NCBI GenBank assembly: GCA_045599645.1 | Contig: JAZRWI010000111.1 | Span: 78,730-142,729 of the forward strand | Direction: 5' to 3' | Origin: RUG334 sp045599645 | GTDB lineage: Bacteria; Muiribacteriota; Ozemobacteria; Ozemobacterales; Ozemobacteraceae | Length of the DNA: 64,000 nucleotides | Part shown: one piece after another, positions 1 through 8,325 of the stretch | Layout: each line of letters begins with the position of its first letter | How positions within the stretch are numbered: position 1 is the first letter of the stretch | Program-made: the position numbers and the translations under genes | Notes under the pieces: generated by a model | What the model was told of the DNA's origin: nothing | The model's input: the letters and a program-made list of their open reading frames with translations, nothing else | Databases searched by the model: none

Positions 1-175
1 CATAGTTGTAACTCACGACATGAAATCTGCCTTCCGCGTATGTGATCGTGTAGCCTTGCATTACGGCGGTCAGATAGTAGAAATAGGCACAAAAGAAGAA
101 TTTTTGAATTCACCCAACCCAATGGTCCAGCAGTTTATCAAAGGGGAATCACAAGGCCCAATGACTCTGCTTTGA
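1..175 (+). CDS. ABC transporter ATP-binding protein, C-terminal fragment (MlaF-like)
   Basis: Partial gene cut by the window edge; the frame from base 2 gives 57 residues and a TGA stop. It opens with the H-loop region of an ABC ATPase (VVTHDM), where the His contacts the ATP gamma-phosphate, and continues with the usual tail (CDRVALHYGGQIVEIGTKEEF). The MCE-domain gene begins 23 bases downstream on the same strand. This ATPase followed by an MCE protein is the hallmark of Mla/Ttg2-type phospholipid transport systems, so MlaF-like is the best reading. The permease (MlaE) would be expected just upstream or elsewhere. ABC identity is clear; the Mla assignment rests on the neighbour. Confidence 0.8.
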   Translation, partial: IVVTHDMKSAFRVCDRVALHYGGQIVEIGTKEEFLNSPNPMVQQFIKGESQGPMTLL

Positions 176-198
176 TTGGCTGAACAGGAGAAACAGAT

Positions 199-1593
199 AT
201 GAATACCACCATGAACCAAAATCTTAAAGTAGGCATAATGTGCTTACTCACAACAGCCCTATTGATTTTTATGATCTTCAAGATAGGTGATTTAAGCCTG
301 TCTGAAAAGGGTTATAATTTTATCATAAGCTACTACAACTGTGGCGGCTTAAGTAAAGGCTCTGGTGTAAGCATGGCTGGTTACAGAATCGGTAAGGTAA
401 CACTTATCGAATTAAGTGATGATATGGTTTATGTTCATTGCTACATTTCTGACAAAAATATTCATATCCGCAGAAATTCAACCTTCACAATCACAGGCGA
501 AGGTCTAATGGGCGACAAGCATGTTGAAATCATCCCCACAAGAGATTTCACATCACCATATGTAGCAGACAATGAAATCATTGCCGGCACAAATCTTACC
601 AATCTTGATACTCTTGTAGACCAGGGAAGTATTCTTCTTCAGAGACTGCAGGAACTTACTGCCTCTGCCAAAGACATTATCGGTGACCCGGACCTCAAGG
701 AAGATACAAGAACTATTTTCCGCAACGCAAGAAATGCAAGCGACAACATCAACGAAGTTACAGTTTCTGTTAGAAACAGAAGTGACCATATAATTGAAAA
801 TCTGGATAAAATTCTTAACAATGTTTCAACCGAAATTGACAAGAATCGTCAGGATATCAAGAAAATCGTTGAAAACTTCAAGAAAATCAGTGACAGCATA
901 GAAGATATCGCTGGCAGCAGTCGCGAAAATCTCAAAGACATTATTGCCAACGTAAAGAAATCAACAGACAAGCTTGATGAAATGATTGCAAAGCTTAACG
1001 AAAACGACAAGCTTACAAGCGATGTAAGAGCAACAGTTGATTCTCTCAAGGACGCTTCAGAAAATGCTAAGGAAATTACAAGAGAAGTTAAGGAAATTAT
1101 CGTTGATAAAGATGTCAGAAAGCAGATAAGCACCACCCTCGATGATGCTCACAAGCTTGCCCAGACAGTTGATAAGGTATTCCTCAACATCAAGCAGACA
1201 AGAGTCGACTTCAAGTATATGCTCAGATACGACAAAGACTCAGAAGACCTGTTATCTGACCTAAGTGTCGATATTTACCCGAACGAAACCTATTTCTTCC
1301 GTATCGGTTGTGATGACATAGGTGGAGAAAACTTCGCCAATGTTATGCTGGCCCGCGATGCTAACACCAAGTTCATTAAGAGAGCTGGTGTAATGAGAGG
1401 TAAAATAGGTCTTGGCGCTGACTACAAGTTCTCTGAAAACCTCATGCTAAGTCTTGATGTTATCGATACCAAGGACACTCAAATCAGAGGCAAAGCAAGC
1501 TACCTGATAAACGAACATATTACCTTCGAATTACGAATAGATGATGCAGCTGATGATGAACAGCTCAGCTTCGGTCTCGAATATACATTCTAA
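199..1593 (+). CDS. MCE-domain lipid transport protein (MlaD-like) with beta-barrel-like C-terminus
   Basis: 464 residues. One N-terminal membrane anchor (about residues 11-29) is followed by an MCE domain (about 36-115: GLSKGSGVSMAGYRIGKV, then GEGLMGDKHVEI). Next comes a long polar Asn/Lys/Asp-rich helical stretch (about 130-345) and a final ~115 residues of alternating beta strands ending in YTF, an aromatic C-terminus typical of outer-membrane strands. MCE proteins form hexameric rings that pass lipids between membranes, energised by an MlaFE ABC complex, and the ATPase end lies just upstream. The ATG at 199 follows AGGAGA; an in-frame ATG at 211 is an alternative. The long helix plus barrel-like tail suggests a protein spanning the periplasm, which is inference. 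Confidence 0.87.
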   Translation: MNTTMNQNLKVGIMCLLTTALLIFMIFKIGDLSLSEKGYNFIISYYNCGGLSKGSGVSMAGYRIGKVTLIELSDDMVYVHCYISDKNIHIRRNSTFTITGEGLMGDKHVEIIPTRDFTSPYVADNEIIAGTNLTNLDTLVDQGSILLQRLQELTASAKDIIGDPDLKEDTRTIFRNARNASDNINEVTVSVRNRSDHIIENLDKILNNVSTEIDKNRQDIKKIVENFKKISDSIEDIAGSSRENLKDIIANVKKSTDKLDEMIAKLNENDKLTSDVRATVDSLKDASENAKEITREVKEIIVDKDVRKQISTTLDDAHKLAQTVDKVFLNIKQTRVDFKYMLRYDKDSEDLLSDLSVDIYPNETYFFRIGCDDIGGENFANVMLARDANTKFIKRAGVMRGKIGLGADYKFSENLMLSLDVIDTKDTQIRGKASYLINEHITFELRIDDAADDEQLSFGLEYTF

Positions 1594-1608
1594 TTAAGGA
1601 TAATTTCT

Positions 1609-2628
1609 ATGGCAGAGCTCACTAGTTCCAAGCCAAAGATACTTATACTGACAACCGGTGGCACCATTACAATGTTAAAGAGCAGCAATGGAGCTCTTCA
1701 GCCGTGTGAAGATGCCGAAAAGCTTATTAATGCCATACCGGAATTAAGCCAGTTAGCAGAAATAGAAATACTTCCTATAGTTAACATAGACTCAAGCAAC
1801 TTCACACCAAGTGTCTGGGTTCAGATTGCAAAGGCAATTTTCCAGAGAATAAAGGACTTTGACGGTTTTGTTGTAGCCCACGGAACAGATACCATGTGCT
1901 ATACTGCTGCCGCACTTTCCTTCATGCTTCAGGAATTAAACAAGCCTGTAGTCATCACAGGCGCTCAGGTTCCATTGGAAGAAATAGGCTCAGATGGTCG
2001 TTCAAATCTTATTAACGCAGTCAGAGTCGCTATTTCAGAACTTGCAGAAGTGGCAGTAGTATTTGGTTCTCAAATAATCAGAGGAACAAGAGCTAAGAAA
2101 ATGTCTGCTTTTGACATGCAGGCCTTTGTTTCAGTAAATGACGAACCGTTGGGCAAAATCGGTCTTTCTATAAAATTTGATACCTCTGCCCGTTTAAGAA
2201 GTCGCAAGAAACCTTTGCTGCAAGCATTTTTAAACGACAATGTCGCTATGATACCTGTTTATCCTGGAATAAAGCCAGAGATTATTGATTATCTTGCACA
2301 GAATCACTCTGGAATTGTAATAGAAGGCTATGGAGCCGGCAACCTTCCTACTGATTCAAATACGAACCTGATACCAGCAATAAAAGCAGCAGTAGACAGA
2401 AAGGTTCCTGTTGTAGTATGCACACAATGCATGCTTGGCTCAACCGAAATGGAATTATACCAGGTTGGCAGAGCAGCCTTAGATGCCGGTGCAATTCCTG
2501 CCATGGATATGACCCCGGAAGCAACAATGGTAAAGCTCATGTGGGTTCTTGGCCAGACAGACGACATAGGAACAGTAGAATCAATGATGCTTAAAAGCTT
2601 CTCTGGAGAGCTTACCGAGGTAAATTAA
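1609..2628 (+). CDS. ansA: L-asparaginase, type I (cytoplasmic)
   Basis: 339 residues, normal for the family. Hydrolyses L-asparagine to aspartate and ammonia. Both catalytic threonine motifs are present: TTGGTIT near residue 16 and VAHGTDTM near residue 90. The substrate-pocket segment GAQVPLEEIGSDGRSNL also matches cytoplasmic type I enzymes. There is no signal peptide, which argues against the periplasmic high-affinity type II enzyme. It starts 15 bases after the MCE gene with an AAGGA ribosome site and is followed at once by the zinc-ribbon/TPR gene, so it is probably co-transcribed with both. A link to lipid transport is not evident; position in the operon may be incidental. Confidence 0.92.
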   Translation: MAELTSSKPKILILTTGGTITMLKSSNGALQPCEDAEKLINAIPELSQLAEIEILPIVNIDSSNFTPSVWVQIAKAIFQRIKDFDGFVVAHGTDTMCYTAAALSFMLQELNKPVVITGAQVPLEEIGSDGRSNLINAVRVAISELAEVAVVFGSQIIRGTRAKKMSAFDMQAFVSVNDEPLGKIGLSIKFDTSARLRSRKKPLLQAFLNDNVAMIPVYPGIKPEIIDYLAQNHSGIVIEGYGAGNLPTDSNTNLIPAIKAAVDRKVPVVVCTQCMLGSTEMELYQVGRAALDAGAIPAMDMTPEATMVKLMWVLGQTDDIGTVESMMLKSFSGELTEVN

Positions 2629-2629
2629 C

Positions 2630-4072
2630 TTGAAAAACTGTCCAGAATGCGGCAAAAGCTTGCCGGAAGAAGTATCATACTGTCTATATTGCGGAACAGA
2701 CGCCTCAAGATCCAAGCTATACAAAACCGCAAGAATGGTATTTTTTATTACTCCATTTTTTTTATTATTAATAGCCTTGGGTCTATGTTACGACATTTCT
2801 GTTGAAGCTTTAACAGAAACCTCCTTAGCCATAGCAGGTGCATTATCATGCCTATATTTTGCCGGCGCTGCCATGTTAGGCGTTTTCAGGTTCTTTTTCG
2901 GTGTTTATATAATACCAGGAAGTTATATTACCGCTGGTATCACAGCATTAATAAACGGATTAACCACACTGCTTGCCGCTTCTATAATTGAAAAATTATT
3001 TTTACTGGAAAAGATAGAACGGTTAGGTCCATCAGCCAATGTAAGAAACCATCTGATGCTGATAGTAATGATTATTATACCATTGCAACTGCTTGAAACC
3101 CTTGCCATTTCAGCCAAAGCAAAAATATCGACAAAACCGGCAACAGCAACAGGTGCTTTTCAAAAGCTATTCTATAAAAAAGCCTTTATAATAATCCCGA
3201 TATTATTTGTTGCACTCACAGCAGCAGGCTTATTCCAGCTTCAGGAATCTGCTCAATACACAATTTTAACAGAAGGCCTTATATCTGTTTCTGCATTCGA
3301 AAAAGCAGAAAAAACTCTTAATGAAGGTCTGGAAAAATTTCAGAATGATGCCGGATTATGCAATCTCAAAGCTAATTTCTTAACAGAATCTGTTTTCTTC
3401 ACTCAATCCCTTAAGATTCCTGATATAAAGGAAGCCCTGAGTTATGCTGAAAAAGCAGCAACTCTAAAACCAGATGCTCCAATGTATAAGCATAACCTAA
3501 GTCTTATGCTGGAATTAAACAGACGCTCGGAAGAAGCCATTAAAATAGCTTCTGAAGCTGTTGCCCTGGCCCCTTCAGATATCTTCCTGTGGCAGCATCT
3601 TGGAAACCTGAATCATAAATACAAGCATTACAATGATGCTATAGATGCCTATAGCCATCTCTTAGCAATAGACCCGGATAATGCTATAATACTGAACAAT
3701 CTTGCCTATACGCTTCTGATGAGCAAGAAAAATCCAGCAGAAGCCCTAAGCCTGGCTCAAAAATCTGTAGAATTGGATCCATCAAACCTTGCTGGCAGAG
3801 ATACATTGGCATGGGCTTTTTACAAGAACGGGCATTTCCCCGAAGCCTTCGAAGCTATCAGACTCATATATAACGGTCGCACAGAAGTATCACCGGAAAC
3901 AGACTTTCATTATGCTGCCATATTAAATGCTATGGGATTACTAAATAATCCTGTTGAAACGTTCGATAAGATGATAGTGAAGCCCGAAGTTGCGCTTAAT
4001 CGGGATTTAATTATTGAAATAATTGAAGAACGCCAAAATGCGGAAGAAAAGAGTAAAACAAAGAATGAGTAG
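2630..4072 (+). CDS. Zinc-ribbon membrane protein with TPR repeats
   Basis: 480 residues starting at TTG (base 2630), one base after the asparaginase stop, with GAGG upstream. The N-terminus is a zinc ribbon (C4-x2-C7 and C18-x2-C21, CPECG...CLYCG). About five hydrophobic segments follow (roughly residues 35-55, 66-88, 92-125, 140-160 and 187-207). The C-terminal half is TPR helices (about 220-460; typical blocks LNNLAYTLLMSKKNPAEALSLAQK). TPRs are protein-binding scaffolds, so this is probably a membrane-anchored assembly or quality-control factor, but the partner is unknown. It overlaps the next gene by 8 bases, suggesting translational coupling with the secreted metalloprotease-like TPR protein. 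Confidence 0.75.
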   Translation: MKNCPECGKSLPEEVSYCLYCGTDASRSKLYKTARMVFFITPFFLLLIALGLCYDISVEALTETSLAIAGALSCLYFAGAAMLGVFRFFFGVYIIPGSYITAGITALINGLTTLLAASIIEKLFLLEKIERLGPSANVRNHLMLIVMIIIPLQLLETLAISAKAKISTKPATATGAFQKLFYKKAFIIIPILFVALTAAGLFQLQESAQYTILTEGLISVSAFEKAEKTLNEGLEKFQNDAGLCNLKANFLTESVFFTQSLKIPDIKEALSYAEKAATLKPDAPMYKHNLSLMLELNRRSEEAIKIASEAVALAPSDIFLWQHLGNLNHKYKHYNDAIDAYSHLLAIDPDNAIILNNLAYTLLMSKKNPAEALSLAQKSVELDPSNLAGRDTLAWAFYKNGHFPEAFEAIRLIYNGRTEVSPETDFHYAAILNAMGLLNNPVETFDKMIVKPEVALNRDLIIEIIEERQNAEEKSKTKNE

Positions 4073-5369
4073 TAAACTTGCAATAAAGCGACCTTTTGCT
4101 AGCAGCAATAAAAAGCTTAAAGCTCTTACTATTTTTTCTTTTCTTTTCTTATTTGTTTTTATTTCTAATAGCGCACAGGCAGTTCTTCATATCGACACAA
4201 GCTATTCTGGAAGATTCCGTAATCACCCTGGTTTCGCAAAAATTATGGCAGATTTGCCTTTTGTATATCAGGAAGCTTTTCTTAAAATAAACAAAGCGCT
4301 AGGAATACCTGTAAGAGAGCAGATGAATGTAGTTGTTCTTTTCTCAGACTGCCTTACCTACAAAGGCTTCAGGCTTAGAGGGAAAAGACAATCTGTTAAA
4401 ACTGCTTCAAAAATACTTGTTCATTATATCCATCTGGACTTAGATTTTCTTATTACTGGCCAGGCAACCCTTGCAGAAGAAATGACCCATGAAATGACTC
4501 ATGCCATCATGGCTGACAGTATGGGCTTAAGGGAATATGACCTACTTCCGATGTGGATAAAGGAAGGAACTGCTGTTCACACTGCAGATCAGGGACTTGC
4601 CCGCATAAAGGCTCTTACAAGAAAAGGCTTTGATATAAATGCCATAGGCGGTGAAGACGAAAATATTCACGGCAACCCGATTTCACTGGAAAAATATGTA
4701 GAAAACTACCTCAAAGTAAGCTTTCTAGTAAAAACCTTCGGTGTTAATGCTTTCCATCGTTTCATAAAGAAGTTGATGAAGACCGGGAATGTAAACGCGG
4801 AATTGGCCAACTGCTTCAACGGACTGAACGAAGAAGTAATGAACCAGTATTCAAGCCAGTTCATCAAAAATACGCTTATTGCTAATACACGCCCTTCTAC
4901 AGCCAGAGAGAACATGCTCAAGGGTGTAAAATATTTTGATGAAGGCGAATATCTTTCCGCCAGATTGGCGCTTACAGACGCACTTTATGGCGGTTTAAAC
5001 GACAGCGAATTTCAGAAGGCAGCCTATTTACTGGCAGAATGCTACATACAGGAAAGAAACCCACAGGGTGCACTTCATTTATTGAAGCAGTTCAAGCCTG
5101 ACCCCAACAATATTCCTGTTGATAGATACGAATTTTTAAGGGCCTATTCACAGTATGCCACCGGGCTCATAACAAGTGCATACTTCGGCTTCAAGAGAAC
5201 TTTTGAAGCTACAAACAATCAAGCAGTCAAGGAAGGCTCACTCTATTACATCATCAGAATACTAGTTGAACTCGGCAATTACAACGAAGCAAGAAACGTT
5301 TCACTCATGCTTCAAAGACAGTTTCCAAAGAGCAGCTATATAAAGCTTGCCAACCTGATCATCAGATAA
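4065..5369 (+). CDS. Secreted gluzincin-like (peptidase MA family) protein with TPR-like tail
   Basis: 434 residues from the ATG at 4065; a longer in-frame reading from 4023 would bury the signal peptide and overlap the previous gene more. The N-terminus is a signal peptide (hydrophobic about residues 19-35, cleavage near SAQA). The protease core carries HExxH as HEMTH (H142, E143, H146), preceded by EEMT, and a third zinc ligand candidate E167 in WIKEGTA. This is the gluzincin arrangement of the peptidase MA group. Residues ~285-434 resemble TPR helices. The start overlaps the preceding stop by 8 bases, so the pair is likely co-translated. Protease activity is predicted from motifs only; substrate unknown. 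Confidence 0.75.
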   Translation: MSSKLAIKRPFASSNKKLKALTIFSFLFLFVFISNSAQAVLHIDTSYSGRFRNHPGFAKIMADLPFVYQEAFLKINKALGIPVREQMNVVVLFSDCLTYKGFRLRGKRQSVKTASKILVHYIHLDLDFLITGQATLAEEMTHEMTHAIMADSMGLREYDLLPMWIKEGTAVHTADQGLARIKALTRKGFDINAIGGEDENIHGNPISLEKYVENYLKVSFLVKTFGVNAFHRFIKKLMKTGNVNAELANCFNGLNEEVMNQYSSQFIKNTLIANTRPSTARENMLKGVKYFDEGEYLSARLALTDALYGGLNDSEFQKAAYLLAECYIQERNPQGALHLLKQFKPDPNNIPVDRYEFLRAYSQYATGLITSAYFGFKRTFEATNNQAVKEGSLYYIIRILVELGNYNEARNVSLMLQRQFPKSSYIKLANLIIR

Positions 5370-5374
5370 GAAGA

Positions 5375-6150
5375 GAGATATTAGCAACGGATAACAGGAT
5401 GGGAGCGGATGAAACAGCCGGGCAGGCCGATTTTTTAGCCTCGGTATTAGAGAGTCACTGCTTTTCCTTAACCAGATTACAGCTATGCGAAAGTTAGCAG
5501 GTGAACAGCCGGGAATTTTGGCTTCGATATTAGAGATGTAGCAACGGATAACAGGATGGGAGCGGATGAAACAGCCGGGCAGGCCGATTTTTTAGCCTCG
5601 GTATTAGAGAGTCACTGCTTTTCCTTAACCGGATTACAGCTATGCGAAAGTTAGCAGGTGAACAGCCGGGAATTTTAGCTTCGATATTAGAGATATTAGC
5701 AACGGATAACAGGATGGGAGCGGATGAAACAGCCGGGCAGGCCGATTTTTTAGCCTCGGTATTAGAGAGTCACTGCTTTTCCTTAATCGGATTACAGCTA
5801 TGCGAAAGTTAGCTGGTGAACAGCCGGGAATTTTGGCTTCGATATTAGAGATGTAGCAACGGATAACAGGATGGGAGCGGATGAAACAGCCGGGCAGGCC
5901 GATTTTTTTGGCCTCGGTATTAGAGAGTCACTGCTTTTCCTTAACCAGATTACAGCTATGCGGGTGTTAGCAGGGAAGACAGCCAGGCCGATTTTTTAGC
6001 CTCGGTATTAGAGAGTCACTGCTTTTCCTTAATCAGATTACAGCTATGCGGGTGTTAGCAGGGAAGACAGCCAGGCCGATTTTTTTAGCCTCGGTATTAG
6101 AGAGTCACTGCTTTTACTTAACCAGATTACAGCTATGCGAAAGTTAGCAG
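5375..6150. repeat. Tandem repeat array, ~157-bp units decaying to ~88-bp units
   Basis: Near-identical units begin at AGCAACGGATAACAGG at 5383, 5540, 5698 and 5855, giving a period of 157-158 bases. After the fourth unit the array switches to a shorter ~88-89-base unit (AGGCCGATTTTTT at 5896, 5985 and 6073). Each 157-base unit is itself two diverged halves, both containing ACAGCCGGG, a GGC/GCC-T rich core and ATATTAGAGA or GTATTAGAGA. No open frame runs through it. Copies differ by single bases, suggesting recent amplification. Function unknown. Confidence 0.9.
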
Positions 6151-6325
6151 GGAAATCCCCCCTACCCCCCTTTACAAAAGGGGGTTAAAAGAGAACAGTA
6201 GACTCCTAAAAACCTCCCTTTTCAAGGGAGGGTAGGGAGGGTTTTGATTCTAGAAGGAACTTGTTTTGAATGTATAAAATCGAGTTTTCAGACAGCCTCT
6301 GCAAAAGGGGGTTGAAAGAGAATGC
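6150..6325. mobile_element. Truncated MITE-like element inside a C5/G5 palindromic repeat
   Basis: Bases about 6195-6299 match the central and right part of the TIR-bounded element seen in full at 63589-63734. Shared pieces are CAGTAGACTCCTAAAAACC, a GGGAGGGTAGGGAGGGTTTTGAT segment, ACTTGTTTTGAATG and the end CAGACAGCCTC. The left end is missing. Both flanks carry CCCCTTT...AAAAGGGGG palindromes (6165-6184 and 6303-6331), as if the element landed in, or was truncated by, that second repeat family. No transposase is present. Confidence 0.7.
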
Positions 6326-6351
6326 CCCTTTACTAGATGGTAAGAAACAAA

Positions 6352-6379
6352 TTGACAGTTTTTCTTACACGTGTTAAGT
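6352..6379 (+). promoter_or_regulatory. Candidate promoter for the nucleoside phosphorylase operon
   Basis: TTGACA at 6352-6357 is a perfect -35 box. The best -10 at 16-17 bases spacing is weak (TTAAGT at 6374-6379). It lies between the repeat region and the gene starting at 6429, where a promoter is needed. The -35 is convincing, the -10 is not. Confidence 0.4.
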
Positions 6380-6428
6380 TTTTTAGCGGTTGAGAAAACC
6401 GCATTTTATGTACAAAGGATGATTGAAT

Positions 6429-7244
6429 ATGAAAAATAAAATTAAACAGGCTGCAGAATACATTCTCTCTAAGATTTCTGAAAAACCAACAGTAGCATTA
6501 GTTCTTGGCTCTGGCCTTGGCAAATTTGCTGAAACCTTAGAAAATCCAGTATCTATTAACTATACTGATATTCCACACTTCCCAGAATCAACAGTTAAGG
6601 GTCATGCCGGTAAGCTCGTTATTGGTAAAAAAGGTGGAAAAGTTGTTGTTTGTATGCAGGGCCGCTTCCATTTCTATGAAGGCCACAATATGCAGGCTGT
6701 TACCTTTGCAATGCGCGTAATGCACGCTATCGGCGCTGAAGACGCTATCGTTACTAACGCTGCCGGTGGTCTCAATCCAAAATATTCAGTTGGCAACCTC
6801 ATGCTCATGACTGACCATATCAACTTCATGGGCACTAACCCATTAATCGGCCGCAACGACGAAGAAATGGGCCCAAGATTCCCAGCAGTTCAGGGCATTT
6901 ACAACAAAGACCTTATTGCTTTGGCTGAAAAGGTTGGTAAGGATATGGGCGCTCCAATACAGAAGGGCGTTTATATTGCTGTAACTGGTCCAAGCTATGA
7001 AACCGCAGCTGAACTCAGAGCTTTCAGAACTCTCGGCGCTGACGCTGTAGGTATGTCAACCGTTCCAGAAGTAATCGTAGCCGCTCATTGTGGTGTTAAA
7101 CGTGTTCTCGGCATCAGCCTCATCACTAACATTGCAACTGGCGAAAGCGAAACCAAGGCAACTCATGCTGAAGTTGTAGAAGCTGCAGACAAGGCTCAGA
7201 TCTACTTCGTAAAGCTTGTAGAAACCATGATCGAAAAGCTGTAA
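6429..7244 (+). CDS. punA: Purine nucleoside phosphorylase (trimeric type)
   Basis: About 271 residues from the ATG at 6429, preceded by AAGGA at 9 bases; a TTG at 6423 is in frame but poorly placed. It catalyses phosphorolysis of purine (deoxy)nucleosides to base plus (deoxy)ribose-1-phosphate for salvage. Family motifs are the phosphate loop VLGSGLGKF, KGHAGKL, QGRFHFYEGH, VTNAAGGLNP, GPSYETAAELR, and GMSTVPEVIVAAHCG for the purine site. Length fits the trimeric class (E. coli XapA, Bacillus PunA, human PNP) rather than hexameric DeoD. It is followed by prfA four bases downstream, so it heads a salvage/translation operon. Confidence 0.93.
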   Translation: MKNKIKQAAEYILSKISEKPTVALVLGSGLGKFAETLENPVSINYTDIPHFPESTVKGHAGKLVIGKKGGKVVVCMQGRFHFYEGHNMQAVTFAMRVMHAIGAEDAIVTNAAGGLNPKYSVGNLMLMTDHINFMGTNPLIGRNDEEMGPRFPAVQGIYNKDLIALAEKVGKDMGAPIQKGVYIAVTGPSYETAAELRAFRTLGADAVGMSTVPEVIVAAHCGVKRVLGISLITNIATGESETKATHAEVVEAADKAQIYFVKLVETMIEKL

Positions 7245-7248
7245 TAAA

Positions 7249-8325
7249 GTGTTAGAAAAGCTCGAATCTGTTAAGGACAACTTCAGGGAGCTCACAGATA
7301 AGCTCACAAATCCTGATGTTATAGCTAATCAGGCTGAATTCCAGCGTCTTGCAAAAAAGCGTGCTGAAATGGAGCCAATAATTGTCGCTTATGATAATTA
7401 TTCTGTTATGCTCAAAAAGCTTGAAGATGCTAAAGCCATGGTTGAAACCGAAACAGATTCAGAGTTAAAGGAGCTTGCCCAGCAGGAGGTTGAAGAACTT
7501 CAGCCTCAGATAGAAAAAGCTGAAGGCGAGCTCAAATTTCTCCTCATTCCCAAAGATGAGGATGACCAGAAAAACACTATATTTGAAATTCGTGCAGGTA
7601 CTGGCGGTGAAGAGGCTGCCCTCTTTGCCGCAGACCTTTACCGCATGTATACAAGATACGCTGAACGCCAGGGCTGGAAATGCGAATTAATGAGCATGAA
7701 CGACACCGGTCTTGGTGGAATCAAGGAAGTTGTTTTTTCCATTCAGGGAACAGGCGTATTTGGTAAATTAAAATTTGAAAGCGGTGTTCACCGCGTCCAG
7801 AGAGTCCCTGAAACAGAAGCTGGCGGACGTATCCATACTTCAGCAGCAACAGTAGCAGTTCTTCCTGAAGCGGAAGAAATAGACGTAAACATTGATGACA
7901 AAGATATAAGAATAGATGTTTACAGAGCTTCTGGTGCTGGAGGACAATACGTTAACAAGGTTGAAACAGCAATAAGAGTTACTCATTTGCCTACCGGTCT
8001 TGTTGTTACCTGTCAGGACGAAAAAAGTCAGCACAAAAACAAAGAAAAGGCTCTACGCATTTTGAGAGCCAGACTCTTTGACAGGGTTAAAGAGGAAAAA
8101 GATAGCGCCAGAGCGGAAAACAGACGCAATCAGGTCGGAAGCGGTGACCGTTCTGAAAGAATCAGAACCTATAATTTCCCGCAGCAAAGACTGACAGATC
8201 ATCGCATAAACCTGACTCTTTACAAGCTTGATGAAGTTATTGAAGGCAACCTTGATGAAATCATCAATGCCCTCATAGAAGCAGATAACCTGCGCAAACT
8301 GGCTGACGAAGAAAATGTCATGTAA
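7249..8325 (+). CDS. prfA: Peptide chain release factor 1
   Basis: 358 residues, GTG start four bases after the upstream stop with little ribosome-site signal, suggesting coupling to the previous gene. Reads UAA and UAG stop codons and triggers peptidyl-tRNA hydrolysis. The GGQ catalytic tripeptide is at residues 231-233 (SGAGGQYVNK). The stop-codon-reading PxT motif is PET at 187-189, followed by GGRIHTSAATVAVLPE, which separates RF1 from RF2 (SPF). Full length. It overlaps the start of prmC, whose product methylates the GGQ glutamine, the classical prfA-prmC arrangement. Confidence 0.97.
   Translation: MLEKLESVKDNFRELTDKLTNPDVIANQAEFQRLAKKRAEMEPIIVAYDNYSVMLKKLEDAKAMVETETDSELKELAQQEVEELQPQIEKAEGELKFLLIPKDEDDQKNTIFEIRAGTGGEEAALFAADLYRMYTRYAERQGWKCELMSMNDTGLGGIKEVVFSIQGTGVFGKLKFESGVHRVQRVPETEAGGRIHTSAATVAVLPEAEEIDVNIDDKDIRIDVYRASGAGGQYVNKVETAIRVTHLPTGLVVTCQDEKSQHKNKEKALRILRARLFDRVKEEKDSARAENRRNQVGSGDRSERIRTYNFPQQRLTDHRINLTLYKLDEVIEGNLDEIINALIEADNLRKLADEENVM

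Noticed and set aside
4023..4065. Start of the gluzincin-like protein at 4023
   Set aside because: Would put 14 basic residues before the signal peptide and lengthen the overlap with the upstream gene to 50 bases.
5383..6150. Possible CRISPR array in the 157-bp repeats
   Set aside because: Repeats are continuous, without unique spacers of constant length, and are much too long.
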